64,000 nt of DNA, taken from Deltaproteobacteria bacterium. GTDB taxonomy: Bacteria; Myxococcota; UBA727; VGSZ01. The notes beneath the pieces were generated by a model that was not told the DNA's origin, did no database searches, and worked only from the letters and a program-made list of their open reading frames with translations. The stretch lies in contig JACOUT010000016.1 of assembly GCA_016177705.1 (NCBI GenBank), positions 38,860 to 102,859 of the forward strand. The letters run 5' to 3'. The position numbers were made by a program, and so were the translations under genes. Shown here one piece after another: positions 8,884 to 17,886 of this stretch; within the stretch, counting starts at the first letter, position 1; each line of letters begins with the position of its first letter.

Positions 8884-9108
8884 ATGGCGAGCACCGAGAA
8901 GGTCAGCATCTCCGTCGGCAGGGAGGACCTGAAGTGGCTGCGCCAACGCGCGAAGCGCTCCGGTGGGAACCTGTCCGCCGTCATCGGCGAGGCGACGCGC
9001 CTGCTCCGCCAACGCGAGGCGCGCGAACGACTGCTGGCGCGCTTTGGCCCTGATGCAGACGTCTCGCCCGCTGAAGCGGACGCGATCCGGGCCGAATGGC
9101 AGGGCTGA
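8884..9108 (+). CDS. VapB-like antitoxin
   Basis: 74 residues. The N-terminus (KVSISVGREDLKWLRQRAKRSGGNLSAVI) has the beta strand plus two helices of a ribbon-helix-helix DNA-binding domain. The acidic tail would bind the toxin. The gene overlaps the PIN-domain gene by 13 nt, in the usual antitoxin-toxin order. The palindromes just upstream are its likely target. It is unrelated to the DUF433 antitoxin 0.5 kb upstream. Confidence 0.82.
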   Translation: MASTEKVSISVGREDLKWLRQRAKRSGGNLSAVIGEATRLLRQREARERLLARFGPDADVSPAEADAIRAEWQG

Positions 9109-9470
9109 CCTTCGACACCGGCGCGCTGGTGGCGCTCGAGCGTCGCCGCCAGCGGATGCGCCGCGTGCTGGCCACTGCAATCCGCGACAACCTGCGGGTG
9201 AGCGTACCCGCCGTCGTCATCACGGAGTGGTGGCGCGGGCGCACCGACCTCGCCGACGACATCCTGGCTTCCGTGGACGTCGAACCGATGGACGAGGACC
9301 TTGCGAAGGTCGCCGGCGAGGCGCTCGCCGCCGTGAAGCGTGCGACTGCGGTTGATGCGATCGTCATGGCCTCGGCGGCCCGACGCGGCGACGTCGTGTA
9401 CACGTCAGACTTCGACGATCTCTCGCGTCTTCAAGGCCACTTCCACTCCGTCCGCGTGCTTGGGATCTGA
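9096..9470 (+). CDS. vapC: VapC-like PIN-domain toxin
   Basis: 124 residues. PIN-domain RNase signatures are FDTGALVALER (first Asp at residue 7), the Glu in VVITEWWRG, VDAIVMASAARRGD and YTSDFDDLSRL, which give the four acidic residues of the active site. VapC toxins cleave tRNA or rRNA when not bound by VapB. The start ATG lies inside the antitoxin gene. Two PIN-type modules in a row (this one and DUF5615) suggest a local hot spot for such genes. Confidence 0.88.
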   Translation: MAGLTFDTGALVALERRRQRMRRVLATAIRDNLRVSVPAVVITEWWRGRTDLADDILASVDVEPMDEDLAKVAGEALAAVKRATAVDAIVMASAARRGDVVYTSDFDDLSRLQGHFHSVRVLGI

Positions 9471-9508
9471 CGGCACGAGGTTCATTGTTCCCAAAAACGG
9501 CTCAATTG

Positions 9509-9684
9509 ACGTTTCCGTGGGTCAGATGGGCCGGATCTTGTCGGGGCGGGGCTTGTCCTAGGGCGATCGCAGATCCGTCGTGGAGGGGCTCGGCGCCGGA
9601 CTGGATCGCCCTAGGACAAGCCCCGCCCCGACAAGGACCACAGCGACGACGCGTCTGTTCAACCCACCTAGCCCACGGAAACGT
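9509..9684. repeat. 176-bp palindromic (MITE-like) element between convergent genes
   Basis: Terminal inverted repeats of 13 bp (ACGTTTCCGTGGG at 9509-9521 and its complement at 9672-9684) enclose a second, perfect 32-bp inverted repeat (9537-9568 with 9604-9635) separated by 35 nt. No coding frame is present and no clear target-site duplication was found. It lies between the convergent ends of vapC and prmA, where the big hairpin could also act as a bidirectional terminator, although no T-run follows. A miniature transposable element or an RNA-forming repeat fits best. Confidence 0.7.
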
Positions 9685-9706
9685 TAGGAGACCCCTACAA
9701 ACGCGC

Positions 9707-10648
9707 TCATCTCCGCAGGTCGATGCGTACCCATCCGTTCTTGGTCGCCGTGCCCAAGTGCGTGAGCCCGGCCGCCAGGTAGCCCTCGCGCACCGCGCGC
9801 TCCTGCTCGACCAGCACGCCCGACAAGAACAACCGTCCGCCGCGCGCGAGCGCGCCCACGATGGCGTCCCTCAGCTCGAGCAAGGTGCCGGCCAGGATGT
9901 TGGCGACCACGACGTCGTGGATGGCGCCCTCGACGTCGGGCGCGCGCGCGTCGGCCGTGAAGCCGGTGACCGCGTTGTCCTTGGCGTGATCGAGCGCGGC
10001 GTGCACCGCCACCGGGTCGATGTCGGTGCCGCGGGCGCGCGCCGCGCCGAGCTTGAGCGCGGCGAGCGAGAGGATGCCGGTGCCGGTGCCGACGTCGAGC
10101 AGGTAGCGCGGCGGCGCCGGCAGCGCCTCGATGGCCTCGATGCACAACTGCGTGGTCTCGTGCGTGCCGGTGCCGAAGGCCATGCCGGCGTCGAGGTAGA
10201 GCACTAGCGGCGGCGCGCCCTCACCGACGCGCTCGGCGCGAAAGTTAGCGCGCTCCCATGACGGACAGACCCAGGTGCGGAGGCCACAGCGAAAGGGCTT
10301 CCACTGCGCGCGGAAAGCGGCGTTCCAGTCCTCGGGGAACAGGTCGGCCCACGACAGCTCGAGGTCGGCGGTGCCCTCGACGAAGCGAGCGAGCGCGGCC
10401 AGCCGCTTGGCGACCCTCGCCTCGAGGCCGGGCGCGCGAGAGAACGTGGCGGTGACGGCGGCGCGGCCCGTCGGCGAGCTGGCGCGGCCGGGGACGGCGC
10501 GCGTCTCGTCGTCCTCGATCTCGAGGCCGAGCGCACCCAGCTCGACGAGCGCGCCCGAGACCGCGTCCACCGCGGCGACGGCGACGTCGACGGTGGCGCG
10601 CCGCCAGGGCGACAGCTCCGGCGGCGCCTTCTTCTTGTGCTTGGGCAA
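9707..10648 (-). CDS. prmA: Ribosomal protein L11 methyltransferase
   Basis: 313 residues. It methylates L11 using SAM. The N-terminal substrate-binding part contains the family phrase WxxxWKPFRCG. The class I methyltransferase core follows, with AFGTGTHETT and DVGTGTGILSLAAL (motif I), the acidic residue of GTDIDPVAV and the catalytic-loop phrase VVVANILAGTL (NxL). The length is normal; a Lys-rich start (MPKHKKKAPPE) is slightly longer than usual. It follows atpE by 12 nt and is the last gene of the plsY-atp run. Confidence 0.93.
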   Translation of the reverse strand: MPKHKKKAPPELSPWRRATVDVAVAAVDAVSGALVELGALGLEIEDDETRAVPGRASSPTGRAAVTATFSRAPGLEARVAKRLAALARFVEGTADLELSWADLFPEDWNAAFRAQWKPFRCGLRTWVCPSWERANFRAERVGEGAPPLVLYLDAGMAFGTGTHETTQLCIEAIEALPAPPRYLLDVGTGTGILSLAALKLGAARARGTDIDPVAVHAALDHAKDNAVTGFTADARAPDVEGAIHDVVVANILAGTLLELRDAIVGALARGGRLFLSGVLVEQERAVREGYLAAGLTHLGTATKNGWVRIDLRR

Positions 10649-10660
10649 GCGCGGTCGAGC

Positions 10661-10975
10661 TCAGCCGCCCATGGGCCCAAGGATGCCTGCCGCAATGAGG
10701 AAGGCGAGCAGCACCAGCGACTCGATGAGCGCCAGGCCGAGGATGAAGGGCACGAAGACCTTGCCCGACGCGCTCGGGTTGCGCGCGATGCCCTCGAGGG
10801 CGGAGCCGGCCGTGCGGCCCTGGCCCATGCCGCCACCGAGCGCGGCAAGGCCGACGGCGAGGCCGGCGCCGATGCCGAGCAGGCCCTTGGCGCTGGCGGC
10901 GCCATCCTCGGCGAAGGCCGGGAGGGCGAAGAGCACGGTCATGATGGGGAGGAGGAAGCGAGCGAAGCGGGTCAT
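10661..10975 (-). CDS. atpE: ATP synthase F0 subunit c, with signal peptide
   Basis: 104 residues. The first 22 (RFARFLLPIMTVLFALPAFA) form a Sec-type signal peptide absent from most c subunits but known in some deltaproteobacteria. The mature part has two helices linked by the polar loop ARNPSASGK. The ion-binding carboxylate is the Glu of LALIESLVLL, and the first helix has GGGMGQGR. The combination of the Gln in GQG with Glu-Ser in helix 2 resembles the ligand set of sodium-binding c rings. It lies between atpB and prmA. Confidence 0.93.
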   Translation of the reverse strand: MTRFARFLLPIMTVLFALPAFAEDGAASAKGLLGIGAGLAVGLAALGGGMGQGRTAGSALEGIARNPSASGKVFVPFILGLALIESLVLLAFLIAAGILGPMGG

Positions 10976-11031
10976 GTTCCTATCCTGTCCTGGTGAAACA
11001 ACGCAGCGGGCAAGTCGGGGAGGAGGGATCG

Positions 11032-11814
11032 TCAGTGGTGGCCTTCTTCGGCTTCGGCGGTGTGCAGCGCGATGTACACACACGAGAGGATGACGAAGAC
11101 CGCGGTCTGGATGAGGCAGACGAGCAGGCCGAGCGCGTAGAACGGTAGCGGCAACAAGAGCGGGAAGATGCCGGCGAAGGCGAGCAACACGGCGTGGTCG
11201 CCGACCATATTGGCGGCGAGACGCAGGCCGAGCGTCACCGGGCGTACGCACACCGAGATCAGCTCGACCGGCAGCAACAGCGGCATCAGGAACCAGCCCC
11301 ACCAGGTGCCGACCGGGTTGGCCATGTGCAGCAGGTGATGGATGCCGTGCGCGCGCAGCCCGTGCCAGTTGAAGTAGATGAAGACGATGATGCCGCACGC
11401 GAAGGTGGTGTTGAGGTTGTCGGTGGGCGGCAACATGCCGGGGATGAGCCCGATCAGGTTGGAGCAGAAGATGAACAGGCCGAGCGTGCCGATCAGCGGC
11501 ACGTAGCGCTTGTAGGTGGGGCCGATGATCTGCTCCATCAGCCCGAAGACGGTCTCCAGGAACAGCTCGAAGAAGGCGACCACGCCGATGCGCGAGGGCG
11601 GGATGATCGCCTTCTCGAGGTCGGCGATGCGCAGCTTGGCGATGGTGGAGCCGATGAGCAGGATGACCAGCACCAAGAGCGCCGCGAAGATGTGGTGCAC
11701 CGTGGTGATGCCGCTCTTGCCGATCATCTCGGTGTGGCCGAAGTTCTGCTGCACGTAGTGCAGGGTCCCTTCGTACCCCGGCAAGAAGCTGAACCACGAC
11801 GTGTGGTGTTCCAT
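11032..11814 (-). CDS. atpB: ATP synthase F0 subunit a
   Basis: 260 residues with five or six transmembrane helices. The family signatures are PLIGTLGLFIFCSNLIGLIPG and, in the helix that faces the c ring, RPVTLGLRLAANMVGDH with the essential Arg in LRLAANM. The C-terminal helix (VFVILSCVYIAL) is typical. It forms the ion half-channels of F0. The order in this run (atpZ, atpI, atpB, atpE) is the classical one, but subunit b and the F1 genes are not in the window. Confidence 0.95.
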   Translation of the reverse strand: MEHHTSWFSFLPGYEGTLHYVQQNFGHTEMIGKSGITTVHHIFAALLVLVILLIGSTIAKLRIADLEKAIIPPSRIGVVAFFELFLETVFGLMEQIIGPTYKRYVPLIGTLGLFIFCSNLIGLIPGMLPPTDNLNTTFACGIIVFIYFNWHGLRAHGIHHLLHMANPVGTWWGWFLMPLLLPVELISVCVRPVTLGLRLAANMVGDHAVLLAFAGIFPLLLPLPFYALGLLVCLIQTAVFVILSCVYIALHTAEAEEGHH

Positions 11815-11974
11815 CGGCCCTACCCTCGATCACTGCCTCGAGCTGCGTCGATCTCTGCGTCGGACGACGCCGCTATGCCGCCTTGGCCGCCCGCGCGCAA
11901 GCCGCTTTTGCCGACTCTCGTTGACCGCCGGCGACCGGGATCGCTCGGGGTGGCAAAGCGCCGCAGCGGGGCTG

Positions 11975-12013
11975 CCGGTCGAGGCTACCGGTCGAGGCTA
12001 CTGCTCGAGGCTG
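11975..12013. repeat. 13-bp tandem repeat (three units) at the 3' end of atpI
   Basis: CCGGTCGAGGCTA occurs twice in tandem (11975-12000) and a third unit, CTGCTCGAGGCTG, follows. The atpI stop codon (11998-12000) lies in the second unit, so the tract could extend or trim the C-terminus by slippage. The rest of the atpB-atpI gap (11815-11997) shows nothing else. Confidence 0.6.
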
Positions 12014-12510
12014 CGCCCGTAGAGGATGCCGGCGAGCGCCGGCGTGGCGAGGCCGATGGCGAAGCCGACGCTCCACTCGCGGTGGGTCATGACCACCCAG
12101 AAGCACAGCAGGATGAGGCCGACGAAGGAGCCGCCGAAGGCGAGCAGCGCGCGCCAGCTCGCCTTGCCGTCGACGCCGGCGTGCCCGCGCATGAGCGCGA
12201 AGAAGCCGCCGGACAAGAGCCAGAGGTTGAGCGTGGCGACCGCGGCGCCGAGCAGGTAGCCGACCGTGGTGTCGAAGCCACCGCCCTTCACCAGGTCGAA
12301 GATCAGCACGGCGGCGCCGAGCGACGCGGTCGCGATCGCAGAGGCCCTGAGCAGCTTGTGCAGCTCCCCCTGCGCCTGCGCCACTCGGCCTTCGACGTCG
12401 GGCGGCGCGTCGGGGTCGGGCTGGTACTCGTCGTCGGGCGCGTCCTGCTCCGCGCCCTCGGCGGCGTCCGGCCCTGACGCCGGGGCGTCGTGGTCGGGGG
12501 CGCCGGTCAT
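11998..12510 (-). CDS. atpI: ATP synthase protein I-like (AtpI)
   Basis: 170 residues from the ATG at 12510. After a 45-residue acidic, Pro-rich cytoplasmic N-terminus come four hydrophobic segments (AIATASLGAAVLIFDLV, GYLLGAAVATLNLWLLSGGFF, LLAFGGSFVGLILLCFWVV and VGFAIGLATPALAGILYG), as in the AtpI/UncI family that helps assemble the c ring. Its ATG overlaps the atpZ stop by 4 nt. The frame is open further upstream but that part overlaps atpZ. Confidence 0.85.
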   Translation of the reverse strand: MTGAPDHDAPASGPDAAEGAEQDAPDDEYQPDPDAPPDVEGRVAQAQGELHKLLRASAIATASLGAAVLIFDLVKGGGFDTTVGYLLGAAVATLNLWLLSGGFFALMRGHAGVDGKASWRALLAFGGSFVGLILLCFWVVMTHREWSVGFAIGLATPALAGILYGRSLEQ

Positions 12511-12824
12511 GGTCGGTCCTCGGCGTTTTTCGGCTGCTGTTCGGCAGCGTCCTCGCGCTGGTACGCCTTGACGAGGCGGTAGAGCGCCCGCACCGCCGCC
12601 GCCACGCCAAAGAAGAGCCCGGCTGCGGTGCCCCAGGGCGCGAGCTCCGGCAGGCGGCCGTCGAGCAGGCGCCCGAGCAACAGGCCGACCACGACGGAGA
12701 CGGGCGCCTCGAGCGCCCGGCCGCTCCACTTGAGGTAGCTGCGATACTGCGCGCCGTGCTCGCGGTTCTTTCTGCGCTTCTCGAGGAAGCGCTCGAGCAC
12801 GCGGTCGTCGGCGGAGCCGGTCAT
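12507..12824 (-). CDS. atpZ: AtpZ/AtpI-family F0 accessory membrane protein
   Basis: 105 residues with a charged N-terminus and two transmembrane helices (APVSVVVGLLLGRLLDG and WGTAAGLFFGVAAAVRALYRLV). This is the AtpZ (F0F1-ATPase subunit, putative) pattern. It couples by 4-nt overlaps both to plsY upstream and to atpI downstream. AtpZ with AtpI has been linked to c-ring assembly and magnesium or calcium handling in other bacteria. Confidence 0.8.
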   Translation of the reverse strand: MTGSADDRVLERFLEKRRKNREHGAQYRSYLKWSGRALEAPVSVVVGLLLGRLLDGRLPELAPWGTAAGLFFGVAAAVRALYRLVKAYQREDAAEQQPKNAEDRP

Positions 12825-13450
12825 ACCTTCAACTCCGCCCGCTTGAGGATGCGCCGCAGGTTGCCGTGGTGTCGCGCCACGATGACGACGACGCAGAGCG
12901 CGAGCGGCACCAGCGACACGTCGCGCGGGCCGAGCACGGCCAGCGCCACCACAACGCCGACGGCAGCGGCGAGCGAGCCGACGCTGACCAGGCGAAAGAC
13001 GCCGTAGGCGACGCCGAACACCACCAGCCCGACCGCGGCCACCTCGGGGCGGTGCGCCAGCATGACGCCGAGCCCGGTGGCGACACCCTTGCCGCCCTTC
13101 AGCTTGAGCCAGATGGGGAAGCAGTGGCCGAGCAGGGCGCACAGGCCGACCGCGCCCTCAGCGAACACGCGCTCGACGGGTGCTGCGTCGGCGAACAGCA
13201 CCTGCCCGGCGATGACGACGGGCACGGCGCCCTTGGCGGCGTCGAGCACCAGGGTGACGATGCCGAGCTTCTTGCCGACCACGCGCGCCACGTTGGTGGC
13301 GCCGATGTTGCCGCTGCCCGCCAGGCGCACGTCCTTCTTGCCGACCAGCAGCGCCAGGATGAGCCCGAAGGGGATGGAGCCGGCCAGGTAGCCGCCGCCC
13401 AGCAGAAGCCAGGCCGACGAGGACGACAGGACGGCGCGCGCGGCCTCCAT
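12821..13450 (-). CDS. plsY: Glycerol-3-phosphate acyltransferase PlsY
   Basis: 209 residues, integral membrane. It transfers the acyl group from acyl-phosphate to glycerol-3-phosphate, the first step of phospholipid synthesis. The three conserved blocks are visible: AGSIPFGLILA, SGNIGATNVARVVG and GHCFPIWLKLKGGKGVATGLG. The length is normal. The stop overlaps the atpZ start (ATGA), which makes lipid synthesis and F0 assembly genes translationally coupled here, an uncommon arrangement. Confidence 0.95.
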   Translation of the reverse strand: MEAARAVLSSSSAWLLLGGGYLAGSIPFGLILALLVGKKDVRLAGSGNIGATNVARVVGKKLGIVTLVLDAAKGAVPVVIAGQVLFADAAPVERVFAEGAVGLCALLGHCFPIWLKLKGGKGVATGLGVMLAHRPEVAAVGLVVFGVAYGVFRLVSVGSLAAAVGVVVALAVLGPRDVSLVPLALCVVVIVARHHGNLRRILKRAELKV

Positions 13451-13536
13451 GGCGACGTGGTAACGCGCGCGATCGGATCGCGAAAGGCCCCGTGCTCGTT
13501 CGTGAGCGCCGTCGGCGACGTGCCTGCCGTGGCCGG

Positions 13537-14253
<717 letters not shown>

Positions 14254-14335
14254 GCCGGTGGTCTAGCAGCGCGGCGGGCCGCGGCAAAGCGCGCGTGATC
14301 CACGCCTCGTCAGGCGACGAGACGGGAACAGGGCG

Positions 14336-14557
14336 TCAGCGCTTTTTCAAGAGCTCGGCCAGCAGGATCGGCCAGGCCATGACGAAGACGACCGCGAGCA
14401 CCGAGCGCACCGCCGGGCGGTCGCCCTCGTCCTCGAGCAGGATGTTCATCTCGATGTCGTCGCCGTTGTGGACCCAGGCGAGCGTGGTGGTGAACAGCCC
14501 GACGCACAGCCAAGCGATCGTCATCACCAGCAGGGGGCTCGCGAGCATCGGCGCCAC
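14336..14557 (-). CDS. Small membrane protein of unknown function
   Basis: 73 residues. Two hydrophobic helices (LLVMTIAWLCVGLFTTTLAWV and VLAVVFVMAWPILLAELL) flank a short acidic loop (NGDDIEMNILLEDEGD). No family was recognised. It lies between the TlpA-like gene and the divergent DUF423 gene, and is probably expressed with the former. Confidence 0.6.
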   Translation of the reverse strand: MAPMLASPLLVMTIAWLCVGLFTTTLAWVHNGDDIEMNILLEDEGDRPAVRSVLAVVFVMAWPILLAELLKKR

Positions 14558-14630
14558 CTCTGTAGCTTAGCGGGCGCCGGCGGCGATTTCACCTCGACGG
14601 CCGAAGTGTCCGGTGGCAAACGTCACGACC

Positions 14631-15032
14631 ATGAACAAGAACCCGATGCTGTTGCTCGGCGGCGTGCTCGGCGCGCTCGGCGTCGCCATGGGGGCGTTTG
14701 GCGCACATGCGGTCAAGGGCTGGCTGGCGACCGCGGACGACGGCGCCCTTCGCCTCGCCTGGTGGCACACGGGCGCGCAGTACCACCTGCTGCACGCGCT
14801 CCTCATCGTCGCGGTCGGTGTGTGGGCAACGTCGTACCCTGGTGGCTTGGCGCGCGCCGCCGGTTGGTGCGCTGCGGCCGGCGTCGCGCTGTTCTCGGGC
14901 AGCCTGTACGTGATGGCGCTGACCAACACGCGGTGGCTCGGCGCCGTCACCCCCCTTGGGGGCGTGGCGTTCTTGGCGGCGTGGCTCCTGGTGGTCGCGG
15001 GCGCCTGGCGCGACCGCACGCCTCAGACGTAG
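14631..15032 (+). CDS. DUF423 family membrane protein (YgdD-like)
   Basis: 133 residues from the ATG at 14631 (an in-frame GTG at 14613 would add six residues not typical of the family). Four helices, with the signatures GALGVAMGAFGAHAVK and WHTGAQYHLLHALL, the conserved GAFGAHA and YQxxHA motifs of DUF423. The biochemical role of the family is unknown. The 3' end overlaps the convergent kinase gene by 10 bp. Confidence 0.88.
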   Translation: MNKNPMLLLGGVLGALGVAMGAFGAHAVKGWLATADDGALRLAWWHTGAQYHLLHALLIVAVGVWATSYPGGLARAAGWCAAAGVALFSGSLYVMALTNTRWLGAVTPLGGVAFLAAWLLVVAGAWRDRTPQT

Positions 15033-16015
15033 AGCGGCTCGGGCTTCTCGGGGTTGGTGCGCACCAGATCGCGCGCCACCAGGCCGAGCCGGCGATGCGA
15101 CTCCTCGGGATCCTGCACGAGCTGCTCCACCAGCGCGTAGAAGGCCGCGGCGTCGGCCGGGCGATCCTCGGGCGTGGCGCCGAGCGCCTGATCGACGAGC
15201 GCCTTGATCTCGATGGGCACGTCGAGGCCGCGCGGCCACGGCGCCCGACGGTTGTTGGCGTGCGATCGCAAGAGCGCCTCGTCGGTGGCGCTCTCGATGG
15301 GGAAGGCGCGCTCGCCCGTGAGCAGCTCGAACATCACCAGGCCCACCTGATAGACGTCGACGCCCTGGGTGAGCTGGTCCTTCTTGGCCTGCTCGGGCGC
15401 CAGGTAGCCGGGCGTGCCGATGACCTCGACCGAGGGCTCCTCGCGCAAGGACAGGAGCGCGGCGCCGAAGTCGACCAGCTTGGCCTGGCCCTTCAAGTCG
15501 AGCATGACGGTCTTGGGCGTCACGTCTCGGTGGATGAGCCCGAGCGTGCGGCCGCGGTGATCGGTGAGCTGTTGCGCCGAGGAGAGGCCGGCGAGCACGT
15601 CGGCGGCGATCGACGCCACCAGCTCGGGGCGCAGGCGCACCTTCTCCTGCTGCATGACGCGAAAGACCGTGGCCAGCTCTTCGCCCTCGACGTACTCCAC
15701 CGCGGTCCACACGCGCCCGCCGGTGACGCCGCGCGTGATGAACTTGACGATGTTCGGGTGGTCGATCATCGCGAGCAGCTCGGCCTCGCGCGAGAAGAGC
15801 TGGCTCATCTTGTCGTCGCGCGCGGCCACGTCGCGCAGCACCTTCAAGATCACGTGGTCGCCGGGCGCGATGCGCAGCGAGCGGTCGCGCTTCTCGGGGG
15901 CGTAGAGGGCGCGGAACACGCGCGCTGCGCCGCTCGACTGCAGCTCGTCGGAGAGGACGAAGTCACCGACGCGCTGCTCGCCCTTCTTCTTTGACGCGGC
16001 GCCCGAGCTGGACAT
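15023..16015 (-). CDS. Ser/Thr protein kinase homologue, probably degenerate
   Basis: 330 residues, cytoplasmic, no transmembrane segment. The kinase fold is complete: VILKVL (Lys 58), SREAEL (helix C Glu), HRD at 162-164, DFG at 182-184 and GTPGYLAPEQ. Two features deviate. The Gly-rich loop reads SSGAARVF and has lost the GxGxxG pattern. In the catalytic loop HRDVTPKT, residue 169 is Thr where active kinases have the magnesium-binding Asn. It may therefore be weakly active or a pseudokinase. Divergent from the J-domain gene, with about 145 bp between. Confidence 0.85.
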   Translation of the reverse strand: MSSSGAASKKKGEQRVGDFVLSDELQSSGAARVFRALYAPEKRDRSLRIAPGDHVILKVLRDVAARDDKMSQLFSREAELLAMIDHPNIVKFITRGVTGGRVWTAVEYVEGEELATVFRVMQQEKVRLRPELVASIAADVLAGLSSAQQLTDHRGRTLGLIHRDVTPKTVMLDLKGQAKLVDFGAALLSLREEPSVEVIGTPGYLAPEQAKKDQLTQGVDVYQVGLVMFELLTGERAFPIESATDEALLRSHANNRRAPWPRGLDVPIEIKALVDQALGATPEDRPADAAAFYALVEQLVQDPEESHRRLGLVARDLVRTNPEKPEPLYV

Positions 16016-16161
16016 GGACGGGAGCCTATACCATCGGCGCGCCGCGCCGACCGAATGCCCGGTTTCTCGGAGCAGGTGCGCACCCAGTCGGTTGCCGCGC
16101 CGCCGTCCCGCGGTCGCGTCCGAGCGCTCGGCTGTGGCAGCGTACGGCTGGGGAGGGGCGC

Positions 16162-17874
16162 GTGGAGATCGACGCTGTCGACGGGCTGGTCGCGCTCGGG
16201 CTGGTCACTATCGACCAGGCCACGGCGGCGGCGCGCATCCCCGACGTCGCGCTCGGGCGCTTCGGCCGCCTCGCGCTCGTCGGCGTCGACGTGGCAGCGC
16301 TGTTGCCCGCGGTCGCCGCCTTGAGCGGCGTCAAGGTCGCTCCGCCGGAGGTGCTGAGCGCGCCGGGGCACGCGGGCTTGGCGCCCGACGTGCAATCGGC
16401 GTTACGCGCGCTGCCGGCGTGCCCGCTGCGACGGCCAGAGAACGGCCCCATCGACGTCGTCATCGCGGATCCCGCTTCCCGCGCGCGCGTCGCCGAGCTG
16501 CTCGGCCCGATGTTCCGCCCGTGGATCGCGGCCGAGCCGACCGTCCGCTTGCTGGCCGCGCAGCACCTCATGGCCGGCGCCGCGCCCAGCCCGACCGTCG
16601 AGGCGCCCAAGGCGGCGGTGGCGGCGGCCGCGCCCCTGCACCGCGCCGATGTCGCGAGCAACCAGATGGCGGCGTTCGTCGAGGGCCCTCGCGCAGCGTC
16701 GAGCGGGCTCTCGCCTGCCGTCGTCGCCGCCGCCATGGCGGAGCGCGTCGACCTGAGCGACGAGGACAAGCGCCGCATCCTCGACCTCGACGGCAAGATC
16801 GATAGGTCCTCGCCGGCCGAGCTGCTCGGCGTGGCGCCGGACGCCACCGACGACGAGGTCAAGGAGCGCTACTACGAGCTGTCGCGCGCCTTCCACCCGG
16901 ACGCGCACTTCAGGAAGCAGCTCGGCTCGTTCAAGCCGCGCGTGGTGCGCGTGTTTCGCGCGCTCAAGAAGGCATGCGACACGCTGGTCGCCGAGGTCGA
17001 GGAGCGCGATCACCTCGACCTGGGCGCGGGCGCGGCGGACGCGGCCGGTGCGGCGGCGGCGGCCGCGGCGGGCGCGGCGGGCACGACGGGCACGACGGGC
17101 ACGACGGGTGCGGCGCGCGCGCCGGTGGCGCCGCTGGCGCCGGCGCCGGCACCGGCGGTGACGGCGTCGAGCTCGCAGAAGCTGCGCGGCCTGATCAGCT
17201 TCGACAGCATCGCGGACCGCGAGCGGCCGGCCCCGCCCACGCCGGCGCAGCCCACGCCGATGCCGAGCGCGCAGCCACGAGCGCGCCTCAGGTCGGGAGG
17301 CGAGCTGGAGATCGAGCTCGACGCCGGCGGCGCGGTGCCCGACGTCGCCGTGGTGCCGCGCCGTGCCGAGGTCGCCGCCATCGAACCCGCCTCCCTGGTC
17401 GTCGATCCGGCGGTGCAGGCGCCGCCGCCGCGACCGCGCCAGGTGAGCGCCGTGCGCGCGCCCGAGGGCAGCAAGCCGCGCGCCGGGCTCGATCGGCGCG
17501 TCATCTTCGGCGCCGCGGCGGGCGCCGCCCTCGTCATCGTCGTCGTGCTGGTGGTGGCGCTGCGCGGCGGCAGCGGCGAAACGCCGTCGCTGCCCACGCC
17601 CGCCGAGAAGCAGGCGGCGTTGCTCGACCAGGCGCGCGCCGCCGCCACGCGCGGTGACTTCGCTGTGGCCACGGCGTTCGCGAGCGACGCGCTGCGCCTG
17701 GGGACCGACGGCGAGCTGGCCGCGCGCGCCTTCGCCATTCGGGGCACGGCGCTGGTGAAGAACGGCGACCCGGCGGAGGGCCGCGCCGACCTGCAGGAGG
17801 CGGTCAAGCGGCTCGAGCCGGGCGACCCGCTGCGCGGCGAGGCCGAGGCGGCGCTCGCCGGCATCACGCGATGA
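16162..17874 (+). CDS. J-domain protein with a transmembrane helix and TPR-like tail
   Basis: 570 residues from a GTG at 16162. The N-terminal 150 residues resemble a GspE-N/DUF4388-like unknown module. A J domain lies at about 216-275 (AELLGVAPDATDDEVKERY, then HPD near residue 244), which stimulates Hsp70 ATPase. A low-complexity Ala/Gly/Thr tract (GTTGTTGTTG) and Pro-rich linker follow, then a transmembrane helix near 447-468 and a TPR-like tail. The Hsp70 gene is the next gene downstream, so the pair is a likely dedicated membrane-linked chaperone team. Confidence 0.85.
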   Translation: MEIDAVDGLVALGLVTIDQATAAARIPDVALGRFGRLALVGVDVAALLPAVAALSGVKVAPPEVLSAPGHAGLAPDVQSALRALPACPLRRPENGPIDVVIADPASRARVAELLGPMFRPWIAAEPTVRLLAAQHLMAGAAPSPTVEAPKAAVAAAAPLHRADVASNQMAAFVEGPRAASSGLSPAVVAAAMAERVDLSDEDKRRILDLDGKIDRSSPAELLGVAPDATDDEVKERYYELSRAFHPDAHFRKQLGSFKPRVVRVFRALKKACDTLVAEVEERDHLDLGAGAADAAGAAAAAAAGAAGTTGTTGTTGAARAPVAPLAPAPAPAVTASSSQKLRGLISFDSIADRERPAPPTPAQPTPMPSAQPRARLRSGGELEIELDAGGAVPDVAVVPRRAEVAAIEPASLVVDPAVQAPPPRPRQVSAVRAPEGSKPRAGLDRRVIFGAAAGAALVIVVVLVVALRGGSGETPSLPTPAEKQAALLDQARAAATRGDFAVATAFASDALRLGTDGELAARAFAIRGTALVKNGDPAEGRADLQEAVKRLEPGDPLRGEAEAALAGITR

Positions 17875-17886
17875 CGGCACGGCGTA

